Shown piece by piece: positions 9,702 through 17,310 of a stretch of 51,007 nt of DNA. Every line of letters starts with the position of its first letter. Position 1 is the stretch's first letter. Origin of the DNA: Anaerolineaceae bacterium UBA6105 (GTDB taxonomy: Bacteria; Chloroflexota; Anaerolineae; Anaerolineales; Anaerolineaceae); NCBI GenBank assembly GCA_002423495.1, contig DIWN01000054.1, positions 1 through 51,007 of the forward strand, given 5' to 3'. Both the position numbers and the translations under genes were made by a program. The notes beneath the pieces were generated by a model. That model searched no databases, had not been told where the DNA came from, and worked only from the letters and a program-made list of their open reading frames with translations.

Positions 9702-10286
9702 TTAGTCAACCGCATCCTCAGGACTAAGACTGCCCTCCAAGTCCAGATCTTTGGCTACTTTGCGCATAGCTATGATAGCAAAGTCTACATGCTGCCAGAG
9801 CTCCACGCCAAATTCCTGGGCTCCCTGGGCAATCATGTCCCGGTCCGCGCCAGCAGCAAAGGACTTATCCTTCCATTTTTTGCGCACTGAAGACGCTTTG
9901 AGATCATAAAGTGAGCGCGAAGGTCTAACAAGCGCTACTGCTGTAATCAGACCCGTGACTTCATCACAGGCAAAGAGGGCTTTAGCCAAAAGGCTTTCGC
10001 GAGGGACACCTGTATGGTCGGCATGACCAGCAATAGCTTCCAGGACAGTTTCAGGTACTCCAGCTTCCGCAAGGATGGGCAAGCCTGCCAGCGGATGCTC
10101 CTCAATGGTTGGGTGTATTTCCCAGTCAAAATCGTGAAGCAATCCAGCCAATCCCCACAACTCAACATCCTCATTCAGTGTCTCGGCATAAGCGCGCATC
10201 ACTGCTTCGACACTGAGCATGTGCTTGACAAGAGCTTCATTTTTGACGTAAGTTCTGACGATTTGGAGTGCTTGCTGACGCTGCAT
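9702..10286 (-). CDS. HD-domain (HDIG-type) phosphohydrolase
   Basis: 194-aa protein of the HD superfamily of metal-dependent phosphohydrolases. The signature is LAGLLHDFDWE (HD), with H in EEHPLAG and a further AIAGHADHTG and ALFACDEVTG that supply likely metal ligands. It starts at ATG 10286 with GAGAGGTT upstream. It is the last gene of a minus-strand set (binding-protein lipoprotein, YdcF-like protein, HD protein), with 9 bases between it and its upstream neighbour. The substrate is not evident; small HD proteins of this kind may act on nucleotides, but nothing here decides it. Confidence 0.8.
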   Translation of the reverse strand: MQRQQALQIVRTYVKNEALVKHMLSVEAVMRAYAETLNEDVELWGLAGLLHDFDWEIHPTIEEHPLAGLPILAEAGVPETVLEAIAGHADHTGVPRESLLAKALFACDEVTGLITAVALVRPSRSLYDLKASSVRKKWKDKSFAAGADRDMIAQGAQEFGVELWQHVDFAIIAMRKVAKDLDLEGSLSPEDAVD

Positions 10287-10295
10287 AGTAACCTC

Positions 10296-10934
10296 TCAGG
10301 GGATAAAGATGGGTTCTGGTGATCCCAGAATGGGTTCTGGTTTTAGGAAATAGATATCGATATAGGCTGCCAAAGTGGCAAGGACTTCCCGCACATTCCA
10401 CAGCATATAGCGATTAAGCAAATAATCAGATTGCTCTACTGGAACGCCAGCGGTGTTGAGCCCAAGTTGGTCACAGAGGAAGACCATGCGCGAAAGGTGA
10501 TATTGCTGGGTGGTGACGATCACTGAATCCAGTCCAAAAATTTCTTTTGCGCGATAGCAGGTGTCGTAAGTGCGACGCCCGGCATAGTCCTGCACGATGT
10601 CAGACTCGGGAATGCCCTGTTCGATGGCATAGTTTGTCATTGCACCCGGCTCATTGTAGTAAATGGAACTGTTATCACCTGACATGAGAATTTTCTGCAC
10701 TTTACCAGCTCGATAGAGCTCGATGGCTCCGTCGATCCGATCGCGCAGCGCAGGGGTGGGACGCTCATCAGCAGTGATACCAGCCCCAGGAACGATCGCG
10801 ACCTGGGCAGAAGGCACGGAAGTGAAATCAAAGGTTTTGTCCTTGGCGCTGAGCACCATCATGATGCGTGCCAGACCCACAAGGAGTAAGGCGATGCAGG
10901 CGCAGAAAAGGATAAATTTGAAAAAGTTCTTCAT
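10296..10934 (-). CDS. YdcF/SanA-like DUF218 membrane-anchored protein
   Basis: 212-aa protein with one N-terminal hydrophobic helix (FFKFILFCACIALLLVGLARIMMVL) and a DUF218 domain. Visible family marks are the AIVPGAGIT start of the fold, ERPTPALRDRIDGAIELY, ILMSGDNS, and the VTTQQYHLSRMVFLCDQLG block, typical of SanA/YdcF proteins. The family is linked to envelope integrity and vancomycin exclusion in E. coli, but its chemistry is not known. It lies 4 bases after the binding-protein lipoprotein gene and 9 before the HD gene, so the three are probably one transcript. Confidence 0.8.
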   Translation of the reverse strand: MKNFFKFILFCACIALLLVGLARIMMVLSAKDKTFDFTSVPSAQVAIVPGAGITADERPTPALRDRIDGAIELYRAGKVQKILMSGDNSSIYYNEPGAMTNYAIEQGIPESDIVQDYAGRRTYDTCYRAKEIFGLDSVIVTTQQYHLSRMVFLCDQLGLNTAGVPVEQSDYLLNRYMLWNVREVLATLAAYIDIYFLKPEPILGSPEPIFIP

Positions 10935-10938
10935 GGAT

Positions 10939-11994
10939 TCAGTCAGTCAGCAAGTCGGAAAGGCGGACCCCGCTGGCTTCGAGAAGCTCACGCAGAGGGT
11001 TGTAGGCGAGATCAGGCAGGGGCTCCAGCGCGGCGACTTCGTAATTTAGTGCCAGGCTAAGCTGAGCTTTGCCGGCATCCGTGCGCGCGTAATCGCGCAG
11101 GAAGTCAGAAAAACGTGACTGCATGGTGAGGTCCACCTGGGGAGTGAATGAAAGGTTGAGGTTCGGGATGACTGGCGGAGAAAGCCAGATGATCGGAAGT
11201 TTTTCGATTACATCAGGCAGTTCAGTGATCACCTCTGAGGAGGTGCGTGGGTCTGCAGAGATGGCGTAAGTTGCGGCGAAACTGCACACACCTTTGATGT
11301 AAAGTGCACGAATACTGGCGCTGTACGAGAATGTCTGGATCGATTCAAGGATGGGGATATTGTGCAGGTTCAGATATCCCAGGGGAACCCAATAGCCGGC
11401 TAAGGAGTTTTTTTGGGTCAGGCAGCCGCGCAGCCCGGAAAACTGACCAAGCGCCGCCCTGGCATCGGCTGTTGAGCTGTTAGTGCCGGCGTTAAAGTAG
11501 ATCTCAAAATCACTGTCGCTATGCCCCAAAAACTGCACTCCATAGCCGGTAACACCGAGATGGTTGCTGACAAGCAGAGCAGTCGCAAGCCCTTTTTGCG
11601 AAGCGAGCAGGTATTCAACCGGTTGAAGCCAGGCAAAATGCACCTGCTGGCGCTGCAAAGCAATTTCGAGCTCTGAATAGCTGTTGTAAAACCGGGCGAT
11701 GACGGTCATTTGAAGATGCCCGCCAAGCAGGGAAGCCAGGTCAATTAATGCGGTTTGCTGTTCAAGTGAGGGAGAATCTTTGACCATCGCAATTACAACC
11801 GGGTTTTCAGATGATCCGAGCGCCGCCGGAGTTGGGGTGAAGGTGGGCATGGCTGTCGGGTAATTGGAATCGGGCGTGGCAGTTGTAAAGTCGTGTGAAA
11901 GTGTTGGAACTGGTTTGGAACCCACACCACAGGCAGTGACTGCCAACAATCCCAACAGAACCATCACCAGAAATGATTTGCGCAAGTCAGGCAT
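10939..11994 (-). CDS. PhnD-like substrate-binding lipoprotein
   Basis: 351-aa secreted lipoprotein: hydrophobic signal LVMVLLGLLAVTAC with lipobox VTAC (Cys about residue 22), a Thr/Pro-rich linker (ATPDSNYPTAMPTFTPTP), then a type 2 periplasmic-binding domain. The blocks VVIAMVKDSP, FAWLQPVEYLLA, and the late SRFSDFLRDYARTDAGKAQL resemble the phosphate/phosphonate-binding (PhnD) group. No ABC permease or ATPase gene is nearby, so it may be a solitary receptor or serve a remote transporter. It heads a three-gene set. The ligand is unknown. Confidence 0.7.
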   Translation of the reverse strand: MPDLRKSFLVMVLLGLLAVTACGVGSKPVPTLSHDFTTATPDSNYPTAMPTFTPTPAALGSSENPVVIAMVKDSPSLEQQTALIDLASLLGGHLQMTVIARFYNSYSELEIALQRQQVHFAWLQPVEYLLASQKGLATALLVSNHLGVTGYGVQFLGHSDSDFEIYFNAGTNSSTADARAALGQFSGLRGCLTQKNSLAGYWVPLGYLNLHNIPILESIQTFSYSASIRALYIKGVCSFAATYAISADPRTSSEVITELPDVIEKLPIIWLSPPVIPNLNLSFTPQVDLTMQSRFSDFLRDYARTDAGKAQLSLALNYEVAALEPLPDLAYNPLRELLEASGVRLSDLLTD

Positions 11995-12039
11995 TTCTGA
12001 ATTTTACCCTAATTCAAGGATGGGATTGCTTGCGGGCTA

Positions 12040-12048
12040 TGCTAAAAT
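12040..12048 (+). promoter_or_regulatory. Extended -10 box of the adenosine-specific kinase gene
   Basis: TGC-TAAAAT (TG at 12040-12041, hexamer 12043-12048) lies in the divergent gap after the lipoprotein start. A Shine-Dalgarno GGAGGT (12062-12067) and ATG 12072 follow. No -35 is evident. Confidence 0.45.
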
Positions 12049-12071
12049 CAAGAAAAAGTCCGGAGGTCAGG

Positions 12072-12557
12072 ATGGAAATTACCCTTGTGAAGATTGAAAA
12101 GCCTGAAGCGATTAATTTCGTGCTCGGGCAGTCGCATTTTATCAAGACAGTTGAAGATATCCACGAGGCATTGGTGAGCACTGTGCCTGGGATCAAGTTT
12201 GGGCTGGCTTTTTGCGAAGCTTCAGGAGAATGCCTGGTGCGTTGGACCGGCACGGATGAAGAGATGATCCAACTGGCAAAAGAAAACGCCCTGGCGATTG
12301 GCGCCGGGCACAGCTTTATCCTGTTTTTGGGTGAAGGATTTTATCCGATCAATATCCTCAAGACCCTGCAGAACGTGCCGGAAATCTGCGGTTTCTTCTG
12401 CGCGACAGCCAACCCGGCCGAGGTGATCGTGATGGAAACTGAATTGGGGCGCGGCATCCTGGGCGTGGTGGACGGGTTTGCGCCGAAGGGCATTGAAGAT
12501 GAGGATGGAATCGCCTGGCGGAAGGGATTCCTGCGAATGATCGGGTATAAGTTCTAA
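12072..12557 (+). CDS. Adenosine-specific kinase family protein (DUF355)
   Basis: 161-aa protein resembling the adenosine-specific kinase family, better known from archaea and thermophiles. Typical blocks are MEITLVKIEKPEAINFVLGQSHFIKTVEDI, VPGIKFGLAFCEASG, LAIGAGHSF, NPAEVIVMETELGRGILGVVDG and the C-terminal WRKGFLRMIGYKF. The start is the ATG at 12072, with GGAGGT five bases upstream; a longer in-frame reading from 11973 lacks family similarity. It is convergent with rdgB, whose stop is 1 base away. The biological role of the family is poorly understood. Confidence 0.85.
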   Translation: MEITLVKIEKPEAINFVLGQSHFIKTVEDIHEALVSTVPGIKFGLAFCEASGECLVRWTGTDEEMIQLAKENALAIGAGHSFILFLGEGFYPINILKTLQNVPEICGFFCATANPAEVIVMETELGRGILGVVDGFAPKGIEDEDGIAWRKGFLRMIGYKF

Positions 12558-12558
12558 C

Positions 12559-13164
12559 TCAAGCCTGGCGCAGTCCAAGTCCAAGTTGTTTGATCATTCC
12601 TAATGCAGCTTTGCCGCGATGGCTTAGCTGATTCTTCCTGTCTGGGTCAAGCTCAGCCATGGTTTGGTCGGTGCCATCAACCAGGAAAATTGGATCGTAG
12701 CCAAAGCCATTTTCGCCGCGAAACTCAGGAATTATCTGCCCTGTGCAGATCCCGTGGCTGGTGAAAACCGCACCCTGTCGGGTGAGCAGCACTACTTCGC
12801 AATGAAAGGCAGCACTCCAGGGACGGGGAATATCCTGCAAACGTTCCAGAAGATAAAGGCAGCGATCATGGCTGGTGGCGTTTGGGTCAGGCAGGAAGCG
12901 GTGCGAGTGTATACCAGGCGCACCCTGGAGGGCTTCAACTTCCAGACCGGAATCATCCGCCAGGACCCGATTTTGCCCATCCTGCCAGTAAGGCAGGGCT
13001 TTGAGGCAGGCATTTTCAAGATAAGTATTCCCACTCTCAATAACATCATTGAAAAGACCAAGATCGGCAGGGGTTTGTAGGATTACGTCGTATGGTAGAA
13101 AAATGGATCTAAATTCTTCGACTTTGTGGGGATTATTGGTGGCAAGTAGCAAAGTGGCGGTCAT
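12559..13164 (-). CDS. rdgB: XTP/dITP pyrophosphatase (Ham1/RdgB family)
   Basis: 201-aa nucleotide-sanitising enzyme that hydrolyses dITP, XTP and ITP to monophosphates. Family marks: LATNNPHKVEEF at the N-terminus, NTYLENACLKA, LADDSGLEVEAL, GAPGIHSHRF, GFGYDPIF and KNQLSHRGKA. The ATG at 13164 gives the usual N-terminus; an ATG 18 codons earlier (13218) would add an unrelated stretch that overlaps the promoter of the divergent yceD gene. Confidence 0.93.
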   Translation of the reverse strand: MTATLLLATNNPHKVEEFRSIFLPYDVILQTPADLGLFNDVIESGNTYLENACLKALPYWQDGQNRVLADDSGLEVEALQGAPGIHSHRFLPDPNATSHDRCLYLLERLQDIPRPWSAAFHCEVVLLTRQGAVFTSHGICTGQIIPEFRGENGFGYDPIFLVDGTDQTMAELDPDRKNQLSHRGKAALGMIKQLGLGLRQA

Positions 13165-13243
13165 GGTCTGTGAGGAAGGTTCCAAGGATAAATAATTCTC
13201 AAAATGATATAATCTCAATAAGATTTTTGAATTGTAACTTACT

Positions 13244-13729
13244 ATGGAAAAAACACATCACCCCCTACGCACCAACATCGGATACTTTTTCAACAAACCC
13301 ATCGGTTTTTCCCGTGATTTTACGGTGGAATATCCGGAAGTGTTCATTGAACCCGATCTGCAGCTTTTTAATCTGAGCGGGCGCTTTAGCTTTTCGCGCA
13401 CACGCGAGGGGCTTCTTTTGCAAGCTGCTTTTGAAGCTGAGGTCGATAGCCGCTGTAATCGCTGCCTTGATCCATTCCGGGCAAAACTCTCGACAGAATT
13501 TGAGGAACTTTACGTCTTTGGCAACCGTACACAAGAAGAGTTTGATGAAGAAGTCATCCCTAAAGATGGCTACATTGACCTCGGAAAGCCAATCAGGGAT
13601 TACCTGTTGCTGGATGTGCCCCTCAACCTGGTGTGTAAACCGGATTGTAAGGGGATCTGCGTGGTGTGCGGCGCTAACCTCAACCGTGAAACCTGCGAGC
13701 ACACTGACAGCCGGATTATTTTTGACTAA
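13244..13729 (+). CDS. yceD: YceD/DUF177 family protein
   Basis: 161-aa protein of the DUF177 (YceD) family, implicated in 23S rRNA accumulation. It shows the conserved D-S-R-C-x-R-C-L-D-P motif (SRCNRCLDPF), the central DGYIDLGKPIRDYLLLDVPL block and a C-terminal cysteine set CKPDCKGICVVCGANLNRETC that could bind zinc. In many bacteria yceD is followed directly by rpmF (L32); here no rpmF follows and metG is next. A TATAAT at 13208-13213 is the likely -10; no clear Shine-Dalgarno precedes the ATG. Confidence 0.85.
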   Translation: MEKTHHPLRTNIGYFFNKPIGFSRDFTVEYPEVFIEPDLQLFNLSGRFSFSRTREGLLLQAAFEAEVDSRCNRCLDPFRAKLSTEFEELYVFGNRTQEEFDEEVIPKDGYIDLGKPIRDYLLLDVPLNLVCKPDCKGICVVCGANLNRETCEHTDSRIIFD

Positions 13730-13753
13730 CATAACCAAGCGTTATTATTGCAG

Positions 13754-13785
13754 CGATGGATGATAAAATACTCCATCGATTTTTT
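13754..13785 (+). terminator. Terminator after yceD
   Basis: CGATGGA (13754-13760) pairs with TCCATCG (13772-13778), followed by ATTTTTT. The loop carries GATAAAAT, which could also be a -10 for metG 25 bases downstream, so the site may both end yceD and start metG. Confidence 0.6.
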
Positions 13786-13800
13786 ATGAGGAGAGTTGCC

Positions 13801-15597
13801 ATGACTGAGAACATTTTGATCGCCATTGCCTGGCCTTATGCCAACGCGGATATTCACGTTGGGAACATCACCGGTTCGCACTTGCCGGGGGATATCGTCG
13901 CCAGGTATCATCGCCTGCGTGGGCGCAATGTTTTGATGGTCAGCGGCTCTGACTCACACGGCACAGCTATTACCATCAAAGCGGATCAGCTGGGCAAGGC
14001 TCCGGAAGAAATCTACAAATATTACCATCCCAGGTTCATAGAACTGTTTAAGAAACTTGGCATCAGTTACGACATTTTCACTTCAACCCACACGGAGAAC
14101 CACTTTGATGTGGCACAAAAGGTGTTTTTGACCCTGCTCGAAAATGGCTACCTGAAAACGATTATCTCCAAGCAGTGGTTCAGCCCCTCGCTCGGCCGCT
14201 TCCTGCCGGATCGCTACGTGGAAGGCACCTGTTACATCTGCGGCAATCCAGAAGCCCGCAGCGACCAGTGCGAAAAGTGCGGCAACGAACTTGAAGCCGA
14301 AAAGCTGATAAATCCGCGCTCAAAAGTGGATGATTCAACCCCGGAACTTAGGGAAACCGAGCACTTTTTCCTGGATTTGTCCTCCCTTGAGCCACAGATC
14401 GAGGAATTTCTGAAGGCGCGCGAGAGTTACTGGCGCCCGAACGTGCTCAGGCAATCCCTGGGGACGATCCAATCCGTGGGTCTCAAACCAACTTCGATTA
14501 CGAGAGACCTCGATTGGGGTATCCCGGTACCCCTGGAGGACTGGAAGGGAAAGAGCCTTTACGTTTGGTTTGAAGCGGTAATGGGCTACCTTTCATCCAC
14601 GATTGAATGGTCCAAACTGACAGGGAATGATGACGCCTGGCGGGATTGGTGGATCGATCAAAGAGCGAAGGCTTTCTATTTCATTGGGAAAGACAATATC
14701 ACCTTTCACGCCGTGACCTGGCCGGCAGAGCTGCTGGGCATGGGTGATGGCTTTGATAGCAGGATGTGGACGGAGGATCCGCAGCCCCTGGTGCTGCCTT
14801 TCAATGTGCCGGCTAACGAGTTCATGAACCTGGAAGGCAGGAAGATCAGCGGCAGCCACAACTGGGCTGTTTGGGGTCTGGACGCTCTCGAAAGGTATGA
14901 CGCGGACGCAATCCGCTACTATCTGACAAACGCAATGCCAGAACAGCGCGACACCGATTGGGACTGGGAGGAGTTCTTCCAGCGCAACAACAACGAACTG
15001 GTAGCCACCTGGGGCAACCTGGTGAACCGGGTTTTGTCCTTTACTTACAAGAACTTTGACGGTAAGGTGCCCAACCCAGGGCAGTTGCGGGAAAGTGATG
15101 AGGCACTGCTGCAGGTGATCAGGGCGGGTTTTGACAGCGTTGCAGCAAAATTGGAACAGGTGGAGTTGAAGGCAGGGCTGGCGGAAGTGATGGCTCTCGC
15201 TGCTGAGGTTAATAAATACCTGGATGTGCATGCGCCCTGGTTTGAAATAAAAACTGACCGTGGACAGGCCGCAAAATCGCTTTACACAGCGATCCAGGCG
15301 ATTGAATGGATAAAAATTATGAGCGCGCCCTTCCTACCCAACACCAGCGAGACCTTGCACCAGCTGCTGGCGCATGAAGAGCCCTTGTTTGGCAAGCAAT
15401 TCTCTCGCTTTGAGCAGGACGCACTCGGCGAGCACGAAATCCTTGGCTTGGAGACAGACAAACCGGGGCAGGATATCTGGATTCCAGTGGCGCTGGAAGC
15501 GGACAAGGAGTTCAACCAACCTGTGCCTTTGATCAAGAAACTGGATCACGTGATCGTTGAGGAAGAGCGCGCCAGGTTGGGCAAGCAGAGCGAGTAA
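13801..15597 (+). CDS. metG: Methionyl-tRNA synthetase
   Basis: 598-aa class I synthetase charging tRNA-Met. The N-terminus has IAWPYANADIHVGNITG, where the HIGH signature is HVGN. The zinc knuckle is C144-x2-C147-x9-C157-x2-C160. FDWGIPVPLE-like and YVWFEAVMGYLSS blocks are typical for MetRS. The KMSKS signature reads KISGS (about residues 348-352). The anticodon-binding helices (NELVATWGNLVNRVLSF) are complete; there is no C-terminal tRNA-binding extension. The ATG at 13801 has GAGGAGAG upstream. It is convergent with the nucleosidase operon. Confidence 0.95.
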   Translation: MTENILIAIAWPYANADIHVGNITGSHLPGDIVARYHRLRGRNVLMVSGSDSHGTAITIKADQLGKAPEEIYKYYHPRFIELFKKLGISYDIFTSTHTENHFDVAQKVFLTLLENGYLKTIISKQWFSPSLGRFLPDRYVEGTCYICGNPEARSDQCEKCGNELEAEKLINPRSKVDDSTPELRETEHFFLDLSSLEPQIEEFLKARESYWRPNVLRQSLGTIQSVGLKPTSITRDLDWGIPVPLEDWKGKSLYVWFEAVMGYLSSTIEWSKLTGNDDAWRDWWIDQRAKAFYFIGKDNITFHAVTWPAELLGMGDGFDSRMWTEDPQPLVLPFNVPANEFMNLEGRKISGSHNWAVWGLDALERYDADAIRYYLTNAMPEQRDTDWDWEEFFQRNNNELVATWGNLVNRVLSFTYKNFDGKVPNPGQLRESDEALLQVIRAGFDSVAAKLEQVELKAGLAEVMALAAEVNKYLDVHAPWFEIKTDRGQAAKSLYTAIQAIEWIKIMSAPFLPNTSETLHQLLAHEEPLFGKQFSRFEQDALGEHEILGLETDKPGQDIWIPVALEADKEFNQPVPLIKKLDHVIVEEERARLGKQSE

Positions 15598-15729
15598 TTG
15601 AAAATTCGCCAGATTGAAGGCAATAATCCGACTTGCGAATAAAATAGTGCCGGATTGAACCCCATTCGCTACTCTCAGGGGCAGGTGCTATGCAATCCGG
15701 CCAACGAAAAAACTTAAGCGCGCTGGCAG
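15598..15729. other. Structured convergent intergenic region
   Basis: A 53-base nested inverted repeat occupies 15649-15701: outer stem GCCGGATTG (15649-15657) with CAATCCGGC (15693-15701), 9 perfect pairs, and an inner CCCC (15660-15663)/GGGG (15678-15681). There is no T-run on the plus side, so it is not a classical metG terminator. A TAAAAT box at 15640-15645 sits just upstream of the stem, so a small RNA is possible. I do not recognise a known RNA family. Confidence 0.4.
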
Positions 15730-15742
15730 TTATGTCAGCGCG
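15706..15742 (-). terminator. Terminator of the uvrC-sagB-nucleosidase operon
   Basis: On the minus strand CGCGCTG (15742-15736) pairs with CAGCGCG (15725-15719) around a 10-base loop, then CTTAAG and a run of six T. The 5' arm overlaps the last codons and stop of the nucleosidase gene. Confidence 0.65.
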
Positions 15743-16431
15743 TTGCGTTTAAATTCCTTGAAGTAAAAAGGCAGGTCGGAAAGGATTTTTTCCATCAGTT
15801 GAGCGAGGCGGGAACGCCAGAGCTCAACTCCACTGTCGGTTTCTGAGCCCTGGGGGGAAACAAGGTCGGAAACTGCCCTAAGGGCGAGCCAGGGAGTGTG
15901 ATTTCTGGCGGCTACCCAGGCAAAAGCCCCTGTTTCCCAATCGGCGGCTGTGGCTTGATGCGTTTTTGTAAGGAGATCATAAGCCTGAAAGTCAATGTCC
16001 TGGTCGGCAGAAGCAATGCGGGCTCTGCGCGTTCCTGCAGGCAGCGGATTAGTGATCCAGGAGGTATCGTTCGCCGTTCGGTACTTGTCCAGGGCAGCAA
16101 CGGAATCACCCATGCGTTCGACAATATCATAGATCAATGTTTCTGTGATAAGCAGTACTTCTCCAACTTTGCTTATGCCGGAGAATCCGCCGCAGGTACC
16201 GATGTTAATGATCAATTCGGGTTCGTACTGATCAATGATGTATTGGGTTGCGGCTGCGGTAGAAATTTTGCCCCAGCCTGAGTGAAAAAAGAGGCAGGGC
16301 TGATCTTCGAGCTTGATCTCGAAATATGCACCTAAGGGGCTCTGCTGGATCAGAGTTGGCTGGAGGATGGCTTTGACAGCCTCCCATTCGCCATTGGCAC
16401 TGACCAGGATAGGAATAATCTTGAGGGGCAT
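15730..16431 (-). CDS. MTA/SAH-type nucleosidase (PNP/UDP phosphorylase family)
   Basis: 233-aa protein of the purine nucleoside phosphorylase superfamily. It shows the INIGTCGGFSG loop, GEVLLITETLIYD, and ADWETGAFAWVAARN in place of the usual D-M-E-x-x-A, followed by LALRAVSDL. These fit a 5'-methylthioadenosine/S-adenosylhomocysteine nucleosidase, which splits off adenine; a futalosine hydrolase is an alternative. The acidic residue and Trp before Glu differ from the classical MEG/MES motif. The gene starts 2 bases after the SagB-type gene and ends the operon. Confidence 0.75.
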   Translation of the reverse strand: MPLKIIPILVSANGEWEAVKAILQPTLIQQSPLGAYFEIKLEDQPCLFFHSGWGKISTAAATQYIIDQYEPELIINIGTCGGFSGISKVGEVLLITETLIYDIVERMGDSVAALDKYRTANDTSWITNPLPAGTRRARIASADQDIDFQAYDLLTKTHQATAADWETGAFAWVAARNHTPWLALRAVSDLVSPQGSETDSGVELWRSRLAQLMEKILSDLPFYFKEFKRNALT

Positions 16432-16433
16432 GC

Positions 16434-17195
16434 TCAGGCTGCGGCTGGTTTCTTGCCGACGGATGCCATGTAGGCAGTGAATCGTTCTTTTCCGTCGAGT
16501 TCGAAGACGGTGTCAGCCAATTCATCATCAAAAGCGGCAATCGCGCAAACCCCGTAGCCAATCGATTCAGCCGCCAGGTAAAGATTTTGGCAGACATGAC
16601 CCGCGTCGAGGTAGATGTAGCGGTAGGCACGCATGCCGTATCGCCAGGAAGTGCGGTATACCTCCGCAACCAAAAAGAAGGTCACAGCCGAATTGAGAAC
16701 CTGTTTCTGGTTATAGGTGCTTGAATGAGCGGCTTGCACAGCCTCTGTGCCGGATTTCCACATCTCAAGCGCGTGCTGCTCTGGCAGGTAGTGATAGATA
16801 CCCGGTTCAAGCCCTTCGACCCGCTGAACAGTAAGATAAGTCTCAAACGGGTGGCGCGAACCTGCTGAGGGCACGTAGCGGCGGGTGAGTTTTTGCGTTT
16901 GGGATCCATTGCGCAGACCCTGGGTCATGCGAAGCAGGTAGCCCAGTTCTGCCAGGGGAAGAATCGCGTCAGTATCGTAGCGGCGGTGGCTGCGGCGTTC
17001 CAACACAAGCTGCTCAAAGTTATTTTGAGGTGGTGTGAAATGTGCCGGATCGGGAAGCTGCACTTGCGGCAGGCTTGGGTCTGGTTGGACCAGGTACTGC
17101 GGGAAAGGTTCACCAAGTTCCTCCGGGGAAGGACCTATATTGGCATTACTGCTGGCTCGCTGAAAGGCGTCGCCGGCAGGCTCATATTTAGCCAT
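16434..17195 (-). CDS. SagB/ThcOx-type nitroreductase-fold dehydrogenase
   Basis: 253-aa FMN-dependent oxidoreductase of the nitroreductase fold, SagB group. Diagnostic blocks are LERRSHRRYD, LAELGYLLRMTQG, RRYVPSAGSRHPFETYL, GIYHYLPEQHALE, YRYIYLDAGHVCQNLYLAAESIGYGVCAI. SagB-type enzymes oxidise azolines in peptide natural products, but many stand-alone homologues have unknown substrates; no cyclodehydratase or precursor peptide lies nearby. Its Shine-Dalgarno AGGAGG overlaps the stop codon of the 34-aa gene upstream, so translation of the two is probably coupled. Confidence 0.85.
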   Translation of the reverse strand: MAKYEPAGDAFQRASSNANIGPSPEELGEPFPQYLVQPDPSLPQVQLPDPAHFTPPQNNFEQLVLERRSHRRYDTDAILPLAELGYLLRMTQGLRNGSQTQKLTRRYVPSAGSRHPFETYLTVQRVEGLEPGIYHYLPEQHALEMWKSGTEAVQAAHSSTYNQKQVLNSAVTFFLVAEVYRTSWRYGMRAYRYIYLDAGHVCQNLYLAAESIGYGVCAIAAFDDELADTVFELDGKERFTAYMASVGKKPAAA

Positions 17196-17203
17196 GCTGC
17201 CTC

Positions 17204-17308
17204 CTAAAAGCGGAACATGGAAAGGATCATAGCGAGAACGATGATGATCGCCAGGACAGTCATCATGATGTTATATGCTCGACCAGAATTTTTCGTGTTT
17301 TTTGCCAT
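17204..17308 (-). CDS. 34-aa single-helix membrane protein
   Basis: Small ORF of 34 codons: MAKNTKNSGRAYNI, then a hydrophobic helix MMTVLAIIIVLAMILSMF and RF at the end. Basic, polar N-terminus followed by one membrane segment predicts an N-in single-pass protein. It starts 2 bases after the uvrC stop, with GGAG inside the uvrC end acting as ribosome site, and its own TAG overlaps the AGGAGG of the SagB-type gene. The exact packing supports a real gene. The shape recalls small stress-linked membrane proteins such as Prli42, but similarity is only in form. No known function. Confidence 0.65.
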   Translation of the reverse strand: MAKNTKNSGRAYNIMMTVLAIIIVLAMILSMFRF

Positions 17309-17310
17309 TA

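Noticed and set aside
11973..12071. Long N-terminal extension of the adenosine-specific kinase
   Set aside because: The family N-terminus and a strong Shine-Dalgarno point to ATG 12072; the extension overlaps the divergent promoter region.
15640..15705. tRNA-like T-loop GGTTCAATCC on the minus strand
   Set aside because: The T-stem does not pair correctly and no anticodon arm forms; it is part of the 9-bp inverted repeat.
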